The translations under genes were made by a program, and so were the position numbers. 11,312 bases of DNA from the NCBI GenBank assembly GCA_002402005.2, contig NVUS02000142.1, forward strand, positions 1 to 11,312, in the 5' to 3' direction. Source of the stretch: OCS116 cluster bacterium. Lineage in GTDB: Bacteria; Pseudomonadota; Alphaproteobacteria; Rhizobiales; OSC116. A model generated the notes under the pieces. That model was given only the letters and a program-made list of their open reading frames with translations, ran no database searches and was not told the origin of the DNA. This document shows, piece by piece, positions 5,138 to 11,312 of this stretch (positions within the stretch are counted from its first letter, which is position 1; every line of letters begins with the position of its first letter).

Positions 5138-6910
5138 ATGCGCATTTTTTATTTATATTCTAGCTTAAACGTAAAAAACATAAGTTTTCGCCAAAACCAA
5201 TTAACTAGGTTATTTATTTTGAGATATGATTCAGAGAAAAAACTAATTGAATCAATTTACAACGTTGCGGTTGATCCGCAGAATTTTCAAAATTTTTTAG
5301 ATTGTTGGGAGAGTGAGTTTACCGCCACGGCCAATAAGGATTTGGTCGAAAAATCCAAGCAAATGTCGGATGCGGTCGAAGACCATTTTTTTCGCGCCTA
5401 TGCCATATTGGATCAGGTTGAATTTACCGGCTCCGAAACGCCGAGCTTAAAGGCGTATGTTGATGCAAGCAATTTGCCAACATTTGTGGTCTCGACGGCA
5501 GGGCGGATTTCGATTTTAAACCGAGCTTTGCAGAGCTTGCTGGATATAGATTTAGGCCAAGACCTAAGCAAAATATCGCTTCAGAATGATGATTTGGCCA
5601 AGGCGCAGCATTTGCTCAGGCAATTGGATCAGCTAGAGCCGCATAAAGTATTGGCCATCGTGCAAACCGCACATGATGAAGACGTTGAACCAGTTATATT
5701 TGCCATATCTAAATTATATGATGAAAAATTACAGCAAGATTGTTTGCGATTTTGTGCGGTTCACACGGTTTGGAATGTTGAGATTGGCAAAATCATTCAA
5801 GAAACATTTGGACTGACCCATATGGAGTTGGACATTGCCGAAAAATTAGTCTCTGGCAAAAAATTATCTGAAATTGCCGATGAAAAAAACCGCTCCATTC
5901 TGACCATCAGAACCCAGAGCAAATCTTTATACCGCAAAACCAAATTAAAAACTCAATCGGATTTAATTAAATTTTTCACCCTGTTGCAAAATTTTGATCA
6001 TCAGGAAAGCTCAGCCGATCTTACGGCGGCGCCATCGCATTTAATGGCCATGTCAAAAAACAATATACTCATTCGTGAGGATGGCCGTAAATTTTATTAT
6101 GAAACCTATGGACATCCGGATGGTGAGCCATGCTTATTCATGCATGGTCTGATGACTGGCACGGAGCTAACCCGTAGCGCCATTAAATATCTTTATAACC
6201 ACAAGATTAAATTATTTGCGCCGCACCGTGCGGGTTTTGGCATGTCCGATAATCATGGCGGTGATTATAAGATTGAATGTTTCACTCAAGATATTTTGGC
6301 TTTGCTTGACGCTGAGAAAGTTGATGAGTTTAAAATTCTTGCCCATTCGGCGGGATCATTTTACGCTTATCATTTGGGTGCAGAACTCCTCTTACGGGTG
6401 CGTAAAATAAGGGTTGTGGGCGGGGCTGTGCCTTTCACCAGCCGCCAGCAGATCAACGCATTCAACCCGCGCCAACGGGTGGTGGCCTATACCGCCAAAT
6501 ACACCCCACAATTGCTGCCGTTTTTGCTGCGAGGCTCGGAATTGCAAGTGAAAAAATACGGCGCAGAAGGCTTAATTGACGCTTTATATGAAGATTCTGA
6601 ATTTGACTATGAATTGATTAAAGACCCGGAAATTCGCGACATCATTGTCAGTGGGTTCGAAGCCTCGTTCCAGCAAGGTGTGGACTCGGTGGTCAATGAT
6701 GGGCGTTACCTATTTAGCGACGTTTGGAACGCAATGGTGGCCAATTATGGGTTGCCGATTGAAATCTATCACGGCACAGACAATCAAGCCGTGCCGATGG
6801 CGCAAGTTGAGGAATTTGTCAGCTTGCACAATAATTTGTCGTTGAATGTGATCAAAGGTGGGCAGCTGATTTATTATAAATTATTTAGCCAAGTGATGCA
6901 TGGTTTTTAG
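5138..6910 (+). CDS. Fusion regulator: PAS-like region, LuxR-type HTH and C-terminal alpha/beta hydrolase domain
   Basis: 590 residues from ATG 5138. Order: an N-terminal helical segment (LIESIYNVAVDPQNF, about 36-51) as in multi-domain LuxR proteins; a PAS-like stretch (TFVVSTAGRISILNRALQSLL, about 115-135); a LuxR-type HTH (GLTHMELDIAEKLVSGKKLSEIA and on, about 225-281); then an alpha/beta hydrolase (about 312-590). The hydrolase shows the oxyanion motif FMHGLMTG, nucleophile elbow AHS404AGS, and acid HGTD548. The final motif, normally GGH, is GGQ576 (CAG at 6863-6865), so the catalytic histidine is absent and hydrolysis is doubtful; the domain may act as a ligand sensor. An internal rather than C-terminal HTH is unusual. 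ATG 5138 has AGG 7 nt upstream, but TTG 5219 with TAGG (5206-5209) is a serious alternative, since residues 2-27 look like untranslated leader. It is divergent from the LuxR-type gene and ended by a strong terminator. Confidence 0.85.
   Translation: MRIFYLYSSLNVKNISFRQNQLTRLFILRYDSEKKLIESIYNVAVDPQNFQNFLDCWESEFTATANKDLVEKSKQMSDAVEDHFFRAYAILDQVEFTGSETPSLKAYVDASNLPTFVVSTAGRISILNRALQSLLDIDLGQDLSKISLQNDDLAKAQHLLRQLDQLEPHKVLAIVQTAHDEDVEPVIFAISKLYDEKLQQDCLRFCAVHTVWNVEIGKIIQETFGLTHMELDIAEKLVSGKKLSEIADEKNRSILTIRTQSKSLYRKTKLKTQSDLIKFFTLLQNFDHQESSADLTAAPSHLMAMSKNNILIREDGRKFYYETYGHPDGEPCLFMHGLMTGTELTRSAIKYLYNHKIKLFAPHRAGFGMSDNHGGDYKIECFTQDILALLDAEKVDEFKILAHSAGSFYAYHLGAELLLRVRKIRVVGGAVPFTSRQQINAFNPRQRVVAYTAKYTPQLLPFLLRGSELQVKKYGAEGLIDALYEDSEFDYELIKDPEIRDIIVSGFEASFQQGVDSVVNDGRYLFSDVWNAMVANYGLPIEIYHGTDNQAVPMAQVEEFVSLHNNLSLNVIKGGQLIYYKLFSQVMHGF
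5154..5159 (+). promoter_or_regulatory. Possible -10 element of a lux-box-dependent promoter
   Basis: TATATT matches 5 of 6 bases of the -10 consensus. A start near 5166 would put the centre of the palindrome (5121.5) at about -44, close to the classical -42.5 of LuxR-activated promoters, where the box replaces the -35. This works only if translation begins at TTG 5219, because the element lies inside the reading frame that starts at ATG 5138. A competing -10, TATTAT at 5100-5105, would instead place the palindrome just after the start point, as for repression. Confidence 0.3.
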
Positions 6911-6933
6911 CTTTCAGCACGTCGAATATGCAT

Positions 6934-6959
6934 AAAAATACGCCATCTGGGGTATTTTT
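6934..6959 (+). terminator. Intrinsic terminator after the HTH-hydrolase gene
   Basis: AAAAATAC (6934-6941) pairs with GTATTTTT (6952-6959); inside, after one G-G mismatch, CC pairs with GG around the 4-nt loop ATCT. The 3' arm ends in a run of five T. It starts 24 nt after the stop of the fusion gene and separates it from the VWA gene. The A-run on the 5' side makes it potentially bidirectional, though no minus-strand gene ends there. Confidence 0.75.
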
Positions 6960-6998
6960 GTCAGATTTAAACGCTGCTAAACTGGTGGCAACTGGATG

Positions 6999-7017
6999 GC
7001 GGCGAAAAGCCCGCCGC
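6999..7017 (+). promoter_or_regulatory. GC-rich hairpin next to the VWA ribosome-binding site
   Basis: GCGGCG (6999-7004) pairs with CGCCGC (7012-7017) around a 7-nt loop, and the AAGGAG Shine-Dalgarno sequence of the VWA gene starts 3 nt later (7021-7026). It stands out in an AT-rich leader. There is no T-run, so it is not a terminator. It could stabilise the leader or affect translation; I did not recognise a known riboswitch. Confidence 0.35.
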
Positions 7018-7033
7018 AATAAGGAGATCAATA

Positions 7034-9715
7034 ATGGTGAGATTTTTTTCGGCGGTTATGTTTATGCTGCTAACTGTGGTGAATGTGAATGCGGCTCAAA
7101 CCATCATTGTATTTGATGCCTCGGGCTCGATGTGGGGGCAAATTAACGGGGTGAGCAAAATAGAAATTGCCCGCAAAGCTTTTGCTAAATTTGAAAATAA
7201 CTGGGGCGATAGACAAGATAAACTTGGTTTGATTGCTTATGGACACAGGCGCAAGGGCGATTGTGGTGACATTGAGACATTGCTGACGGCAAAAAGCCAT
7301 AATGTGGCGGCGATAAGCAACCAGATTAGAAATTTGCGCCCCAAAGGCAAAACACCTTTATCCGATGCGGTGCGTATGGCGGCGGAGCAATTGCATTATC
7401 AAGAAGCAGATGCTACAGTGATTTTATTTTCGGATGGGATAGAAACTTGCAAGGCTGACCCGTGCGCTTTGGCCGCTGAACTTGAGCGTGATGGCATTAA
7501 TTTTACCGCGCATGTGATTGGCTTTGGCATTACCAAAGCTGAACACAAAGCCCAATTGCAATGCATTGCCGACAATAGCGGTGGGCAATATTTTGATGCC
7601 AAAGATGCAGACGGTTTGGCCGATGCCTTGGACCAAGTGACGCAAGACACACCAAAAGCTATGGTGCAACCCACAACGGCTTATAAGGTGAATTTAGTGC
7701 TCACTGTAAGGGAGGCGAAGGGCACGGCGCGCCCCGCCCAAATTACCTATCGTGCGCTTAACAAAGCCACTGGCCGCAAGACCATATTGGGCACAGTGAC
7801 CGATGCCGCCGAAGTGGTTGGCGGCTTAAAGGCCGAATTGCCAGCTGGCGAGTGGACCATTGAAGCCATAAGTCAAGAAGGTATAGGTGTGCTCGATGTG
7901 ACAGTGAGCGGTGAGCAAATGCTTATCGATGTGCCATTTACCGCACATGAGATTGAATATAGTTTGGCCGATAATGGCCCCTATCAATTGGGTGTGGCGC
8001 ATTTGTTTTACTTATTTGCATCGGCGCCGTTGCAGCCCAATGCGCAAATCCCCGTGGCGCTTTATAGTTTAGATGGCAAGCGGCTTGATTGGGAAACTCG
8101 TTTTGGTAGCAAGGGTGAAGGTTGGAGTGATCATGATTTTAAGTCTCCATCTGCGGCGGGTGATTATGAAATTATTGTTGGCAAACCCGATGCCGCTTTG
8201 GCACGTTTTAAGGTCACATATATAAATGACATTGTGCCGGTGTGGAAAGGTGCATTGCAGGGTCAAGCCGGCGGCAAATTGGCAGTTAGCATCAGCGGGT
8301 TTGGTTATAGATTTTCTAACCTTGCCTTGTATAAAGGCGACAAACGCATTGCGAGTTATAGTTTAGATAAATTATCGACTTCTGATGGTCAATGGTTACC
8401 ACTTCCGACTGAAGAGGGTGATTATAAACTCGTCTATAAATATAAAAATGCTGATGGCAAACGAATTGAAGCGCAATTGGCGACCATTGCGGTTGGTGAT
8501 GTTCTATTGCCGGATGAAAAGCTGAATATGTCTGGTCATTGGAAGTTAGTGCATGGCGTCACCGGTGAGTTGATTGCGCATGTTGAGATTGATGTGCCAG
8601 ACCATGAAGGTGATCGGTTTGACCCGAGCCTTTATAGTGTGGCTGTAAACTCAGGTTCGAGCTTAATGGGCGATGGTGACAAGCTGAAATTGGATATTCT
8701 TGCTATAGAGAACGGCCATTTAAAAATGCAATATGCAACTGAATTTGGCAATGCTACCGCCCTGATGGAGCGTATAGATGCGCAGGAATTTGAGGGTATA
8801 ATGACCGCCGCGACCGGTGGGTTATTGTTGCCGGTCAAATTTGTGAATTTTGCTGATATTGGTCTGTCTGCGGATGAACACTTGGATGAGAGCGTCATTG
8901 CGCCCATGGCTACAAATGTTGATGTCGAGCTTTTGCGCCAATATCCCAAATCAGAATATGTATTTATTTGTGAACAGGAATTTTGTGAATATGACCATGC
9001 TGAATTGGGTTTAAAAACCATTCCGCTTATGCGCGGCTATGGCTTGTTAGAGCCGTTTTTATGGAAAACCGGTGAATTGAATCTGGTGGCCGTTAATTTA
9101 GCCAATGGTGAATGGGTTGAGTTAAACCCACGCATGCAGAGTGATGATATGTCGGATTGTGTGCAATTTGGCACGATGGGGCATCATGGCCAAGATGACG
9201 CGACGGCGACCGACATGATCTGCACCGTAAAAGGCGGCAATAGTGGTGGCAGCTTGGTCAGCAATTTGGAGAATATCGAATTTTGGGCGGTCGACCGAAA
9301 TATTGCCATAGAGGCAGCCAGAAAAGCCCAGCATGCCGAAGCCATGGGCGAAGAAGGCATTTTAATTGCCGCAGGCATTATGCATGGCAATTGGATATTG
9401 CGCGATTTTACTGACGACAGCGAGATTATGCGCACCCAATTGATGCATGAAATCGCCACAGACGTGGCGGAAGATGGCAGCCAAGGTGTGAAGCTAAAGC
9501 TGAACCGTGATGCAAATGGCAAGCCAGTGAATATGACGGTGAATTATACTGAAAATAGCATAGACGTGACTTTGGTGCTATCGCGCCCGCCAAATTGGGA
9601 CAGAAAAAAAGACGTTTGGTATGGCGCTATGCTGTCGGCAATTGGCGGTAAACGGGTAATATTGGTGCGCCAAACCGATGAATGGCAGGGCGATGCCATT
9701 TATAGTCAAGGCTAG
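7034..9715 (+). CDS. Large exported von Willebrand factor A domain protein
   Basis: 893 residues. Residues 1-20 are a Sec signal peptide (cleavage near VNA-A). A VWA domain (about 22-205) has a complete MIDAS: D28-A-S30-G-S32, T107 in KGKTPLSDAV and D134 in LFSDGIETC, so it should bind a metal and a partner protein. C77, C139, C144 and C177 may form disulfides in the periplasm. DASGSMWGQ, YGHRRKGDCGDIE and ETCKADPCALAAELE are typical of a VWA family I know from alphaproteobacteria. It is followed by about three beta-sandwich-like segments (about 215-310, 315-405, 406-495), a segment MSGHWKLVHG to FEGIM (about 507-600), and an unusual C-terminal region containing GGNS737GGSLV. Start: AAGGAG 7 nt before ATG 7034. 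Its partner and role are not known. It is probably co-transcribed with the Sel1-repeat gene 72 nt downstream. Confidence 0.9.
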   Translation: MVRFFSAVMFMLLTVVNVNAAQTIIVFDASGSMWGQINGVSKIEIARKAFAKFENNWGDRQDKLGLIAYGHRRKGDCGDIETLLTAKSHNVAAISNQIRNLRPKGKTPLSDAVRMAAEQLHYQEADATVILFSDGIETCKADPCALAAELERDGINFTAHVIGFGITKAEHKAQLQCIADNSGGQYFDAKDADGLADALDQVTQDTPKAMVQPTTAYKVNLVLTVREAKGTARPAQITYRALNKATGRKTILGTVTDAAEVVGGLKAELPAGEWTIEAISQEGIGVLDVTVSGEQMLIDVPFTAHEIEYSLADNGPYQLGVAHLFYLFASAPLQPNAQIPVALYSLDGKRLDWETRFGSKGEGWSDHDFKSPSAAGDYEIIVGKPDAALARFKVTYINDIVPVWKGALQGQAGGKLAVSISGFGYRFSNLALYKGDKRIASYSLDKLSTSDGQWLPLPTEEGDYKLVYKYKNADGKRIEAQLATIAVGDVLLPDEKLNMSGHWKLVHGVTGELIAHVEIDVPDHEGDRFDPSLYSVAVNSGSSLMGDGDKLKLDILAIENGHLKMQYATEFGNATALMERIDAQEFEGIMTAATGGLLLPVKFVNFADIGLSADEHLDESVIAPMATNVDVELLRQYPKSEYVFICEQEFCEYDHAELGLKTIPLMRGYGLLEPFLWKTGELNLVAVNLANGEWVELNPRMQSDDMSDCVQFGTMGHHGQDDATATDMICTVKGGNSGGSLVSNLENIEFWAVDRNIAIEAARKAQHAEAMGEEGILIAAGIMHGNWILRDFTDDSEIMRTQLMHEIATDVAEDGSQGVKLKLNRDANGKPVNMTVNYTENSIDVTLVLSRPPNWDRKKDVWYGAMLSAIGGKRVILVRQTDEWQGDAIYSQG

Positions 9716-9787
9716 CTTGCGCCGGCTGTCGCTACACAGTGCAATATGAGTTTTAATGGTATTTCAAGAAAATATAAGGAGTGAGGA

Positions 9788-10243
9788 ATGAATAAATTTA
9801 CTAGATTATTAATGACCGCAGCATTCATGGCGAGCTTTGCCACACCGACATTGGCCGATTTGGCCAAGGGCGAGGCGGCATTTAAAGTCCAGGATTTTGC
9901 CACCGCAAAAGTTGAATTTGAGGCGTTGCCCAATAATGGCTCGGCGCTTTATCTATTGGGTTTAATACATTTGAATGGCATGGGCATTGAACGGGATGTT
10001 AAATATGGCCGTGAATTGGTGCTGAAATCAGCAGATATTGGCTATATTCCAGCGCAGATGAGCATGGGGTCTGCCTATAAATCGGGTTATGAATTGGATA
10101 AAGATTTGGTGCTAGCGCATTATTATTATAGCTTAGCAGGCAGATATTCATCGTATAATCAGGAGAAAGCAGATGAATTGGCTGGACAAATGAGCCCGCA
10201 ACAACTTGCAAAATCGGCAAAATTATTTTCAAAATGGAAATAG
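9788..10243 (+). CDS. Small exported Sel1-repeat protein
   Basis: 151 residues with a Sec signal peptide (hydrophobic residues 6-19, probable cleavage at TLA-D, residue 23/24). The mature part is helical, with two Sel1/TPR-like repeats: about 51-86 (SALYLLGLIHLNGMGIERDV, then a helix ending LKSADIGY) and about 87-120 (PAQMSMGSAYKSG, then DLVLAHYYYSLAGRY), preceded by a degenerate repeat (GEAAFKVQDFATAKVEFEAL). Sel1 repeats are protein-protein adaptor modules in bacterial secreted and signalling complexes. Start: AAGGAG (9776-9781) 6 nt before ATG 9788. It lies 72 nt after the VWA gene with no terminator between, so co-transcription is likely and it may bind the VWA protein or its partners; that is inference. 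Confidence 0.88.
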   Translation: MNKFTRLLMTAAFMASFATPTLADLAKGEAAFKVQDFATAKVEFEALPNNGSALYLLGLIHLNGMGIERDVKYGRELVLKSADIGYIPAQMSMGSAYKSGYELDKDLVLAHYYYSLAGRYSSYNQEKADELAGQMSPQQLAKSAKLFSKWK

Positions 10244-10296
10244 TAATGTGGATTGACGGGTGAAGATTTTAGAGGGTGGATTTACTTGCCATTACT

Positions 10297-10326
10297 TTGA
10301 TGTAAATAGAAAAACTAGGTTATAAA
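10297..10326 (+). promoter_or_regulatory. Possible promoter for the NIT-domain sensor gene
   Basis: TTGATG (10297-10302), then 18 nt, then TATAAA (10321-10326) resembles a sigma70-type promoter and would leave a leader of about 135 nt before ATG 10468. The rest of the 224-nt intergenic region is AT-rich, with a weak hairpin at about 10395-10414 (CGCCA pairing with TGGCG around a 9-nt loop). No flagellar sigma28 motif was seen. A chance match is possible. Confidence 0.3.
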
Positions 10327-10467
10327 CTTTGTGTAAGCTTTTATTTTTAATCGATTATTAAGTATATTCTGACATTTTAGAACCATTCTTTAGCGCGCCA
10401 TTTTTAATGTGGCGTCGAGTTTAAAGATGTTCAAAGGTGGTTGGAAATAGTTTGATTAGGGGTGGAT

Positions 10468-11312
10468 ATGCATCGAGCAATACTTGAGAATATGAAAATT
10501 AACACACGCATGTATTTGGCGTTGGCCATACCGGTTTTGGTATTGTTGGTGCTGGCTGGAGATGTTTTTTATCAGGGTTACACAAAAACAGTATTGATGG
10601 ACAAAATCAATAGGCTTGAGCATTTTTCGCCTTATATGACGGATATGATTGATGAATTGCAAGCTGAACGTGATGATACGGTTGCGGTGATAGCTCATAA
10701 AAATGATGCGGCTGCAGTTAAAGAACTCGCCCATCAACGCAAATTGACAGATGAGCATTTAGAAGCGTTTGAAAGAGAATTTAAGACCTTAGACTGGTCA
10801 GTTTATGGTGAAAAATACCAGCGTCAGATTGAAGCCATTGAGCATCATTTGCTGGCATTGAGTGAATTTAGAGTGCTGATTGATGCCGGTAAAGAGAGCA
10901 TTGTGCAAACTCACGTTGAATATGAAGCGATTATCAGTGAGTTGCTAGATGGTGTGATCTATATGAGCCATTTGAGTGAAGATACGCATTTGAGCAATAA
11001 AATTAATGCCTTTACCAGCTTCTTGGAAATGAAAGAATTTGCTAGCATTGAACGGGCGTTGGGAACTCATGGTTATGTATCTGGTGAATTTGATGCGCAT
11101 ACACACCAAGAATTTTTGTCGATGATTAACAAGCAAGAAGCTTATTATAACGTGTTTAAACATGCTGCTGATGCAGAGCAAGTTGCCTATGTAAAGCAAA
11201 AATTAACCGACCCGGTGTTTGAAAAAATTGAGCATTATCGTGCCATGGCCATCAATAGTGTTTATAAGCTTGCCGATGGAGCGCACCCGATCAGTGAAAT
11301 GATCGGCGATAC
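10468..11312 (+). CDS. NIT-domain membrane sensor, N-terminal part (runs off window); probable chemotaxis receptor
   Basis: Open from ATG 10468 to the last base, about 281 residues, with no stop. AGGGG (10458-10462) lies 5 nt upstream; ATG 10492 (MKINTRMYLAL) is a second option. Residues 18-32 are a hydrophobic membrane helix (LALAIPVLVLLVLAG) after a basic cytoplasmic start. The rest is a helical, presumably periplasmic, sensory region that resembles the NIT (nitrate/nitrite-sensing) domain: DELQAERDDTVAVIAH near its start and a later SNKINAFTSFLEMKEFASIERALGT, corresponding to the family's conserved QxER and K-E-x-A-x-x-E-R-A segments. NIT domains usually precede a second membrane helix and a HAMP plus methyl-accepting, kinase or cyclase domain, all beyond the window. 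Ligand identity should not be assumed to be nitrate. Confidence 0.75.
   Translation, partial: MHRAILENMKINTRMYLALAIPVLVLLVLAGDVFYQGYTKTVLMDKINRLEHFSPYMTDMIDELQAERDDTVAVIAHKNDAAAVKELAHQRKLTDEHLEAFEREFKTLDWSVYGEKYQRQIEAIEHHLLALSEFRVLIDAGKESIVQTHVEYEAIISELLDGVIYMSHLSEDTHLSNKINAFTSFLEMKEFASIERALGTHGYVSGEFDAHTHQEFLSMINKQEAYYNVFKHAADAEQVAYVKQKLTDPVFEKIEHYRAMAINSVYKLADGAHPISEMIGD

Noticed and set aside
5203..5213. An 11-mer AACTAGGTTAT that recurs at 10312-10322
   Set aside because: Too short and AT-rich to be a meaningful repeat; the flanks diverge and the two contexts differ.
6104..6119. Second lux-box-like half-site ACCTATGG within the fusion gene
   Set aside because: The other half is not complementary and it lies in coding sequence for ETYGHPDG, so it is a chance match.
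6928..7116. 62-codon plus-strand frame overlapping the terminator and the VWA start
   Set aside because: It begins at the terminator stem, has no ribosome-binding site and overlaps the VWA signal peptide in another frame.
8632..9522. Minus-strand open frames inside the VWA gene
   Set aside because: Serine/alanine-rich low-complexity translations typical of antisense frames; the plus-strand frame is continuous and domain-supported.
10395..10414. Hairpin CGCCA/TGGCG as a terminator for the Sel1-repeat gene
   Set aside because: Only 5 bp with a 9-nt loop and no T-run; it lies about 150 nt after the stop.

Overview
The window looks like chromosomal DNA of a low-to-moderate GC Gram-negative proteobacterium, most likely a free-living (perhaps marine) alphaproteobacterium. 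That placement is an inference from protein flavour: a LuxR-type regulator with an acyl-homoserine-lactone-type domain, a periplasmic VWA protein of the DASGSMWGQ type, an NIT-domain sensor and several Sec signal peptides. No rRNA or tRNA is present to fix the taxonomy, and I see no insertion sequence, integrase or CRISPR array.

Layout. (1) 1-384 is the 3' end of a LysR-type regulator, meeting tail to tail with a two-gene minus-strand operon. In that operon a nicotinamide phosphoribosyltransferase (nadV type) is followed with no gap by a HAD-family phosphatase, read from a good sigma70-like promoter at 2440-2468. (2) 2612-3778 holds two exported proteins of unknown function, the second with a Ca-binding-like D-x-N-x-D-G loop and a perfect 8-bp hairpin just before its start. 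(3) 3750-6910 is the most interesting part. A LuxR-type regulator (minus) is followed by a fumarylacetoacetate-hydrolase-family gene 15 nt downstream. It is divergent from a plus-strand gene that fuses a PAS-like region, a LuxR-type helix-turn-helix and a C-terminal alpha/beta hydrolase. Between the divergent starts lies a perfect 9+9 bp inverted repeat whose inner 20 bp has the architecture of a lux box. (4) After a clear intrinsic terminator (6934-6959), 7034-9715 encodes a large exported von Willebrand A protein, followed by a small exported Sel1-repeat protein. (5) 10468 to the window end is the N-terminal part of a membrane NIT-domain sensor, probably a methyl-accepting chemotaxis protein or related signalling protein.

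How it may work together. Section 3 reads as a compact signalling module. The LuxR regulator keeps most signature residues of the ligand pocket but lacks the usual second tryptophan (TraR W85). The neighbouring transcription factor carries its own alpha/beta hydrolase domain, in which the nucleophile serine and acid are present but the catalytic histidine position is glutamine. Two ligand-related regulators with different folds would thus share one operator region, with a small C-C hydrolase co-transcribed with one of them. No luxI-type synthase is visible, so the LuxR protein is a solo within this window. The start of the fusion gene is unresolved: ATG 5138 or TTG 5219. The second would give a lux-box-activated promoter its classical geometry.
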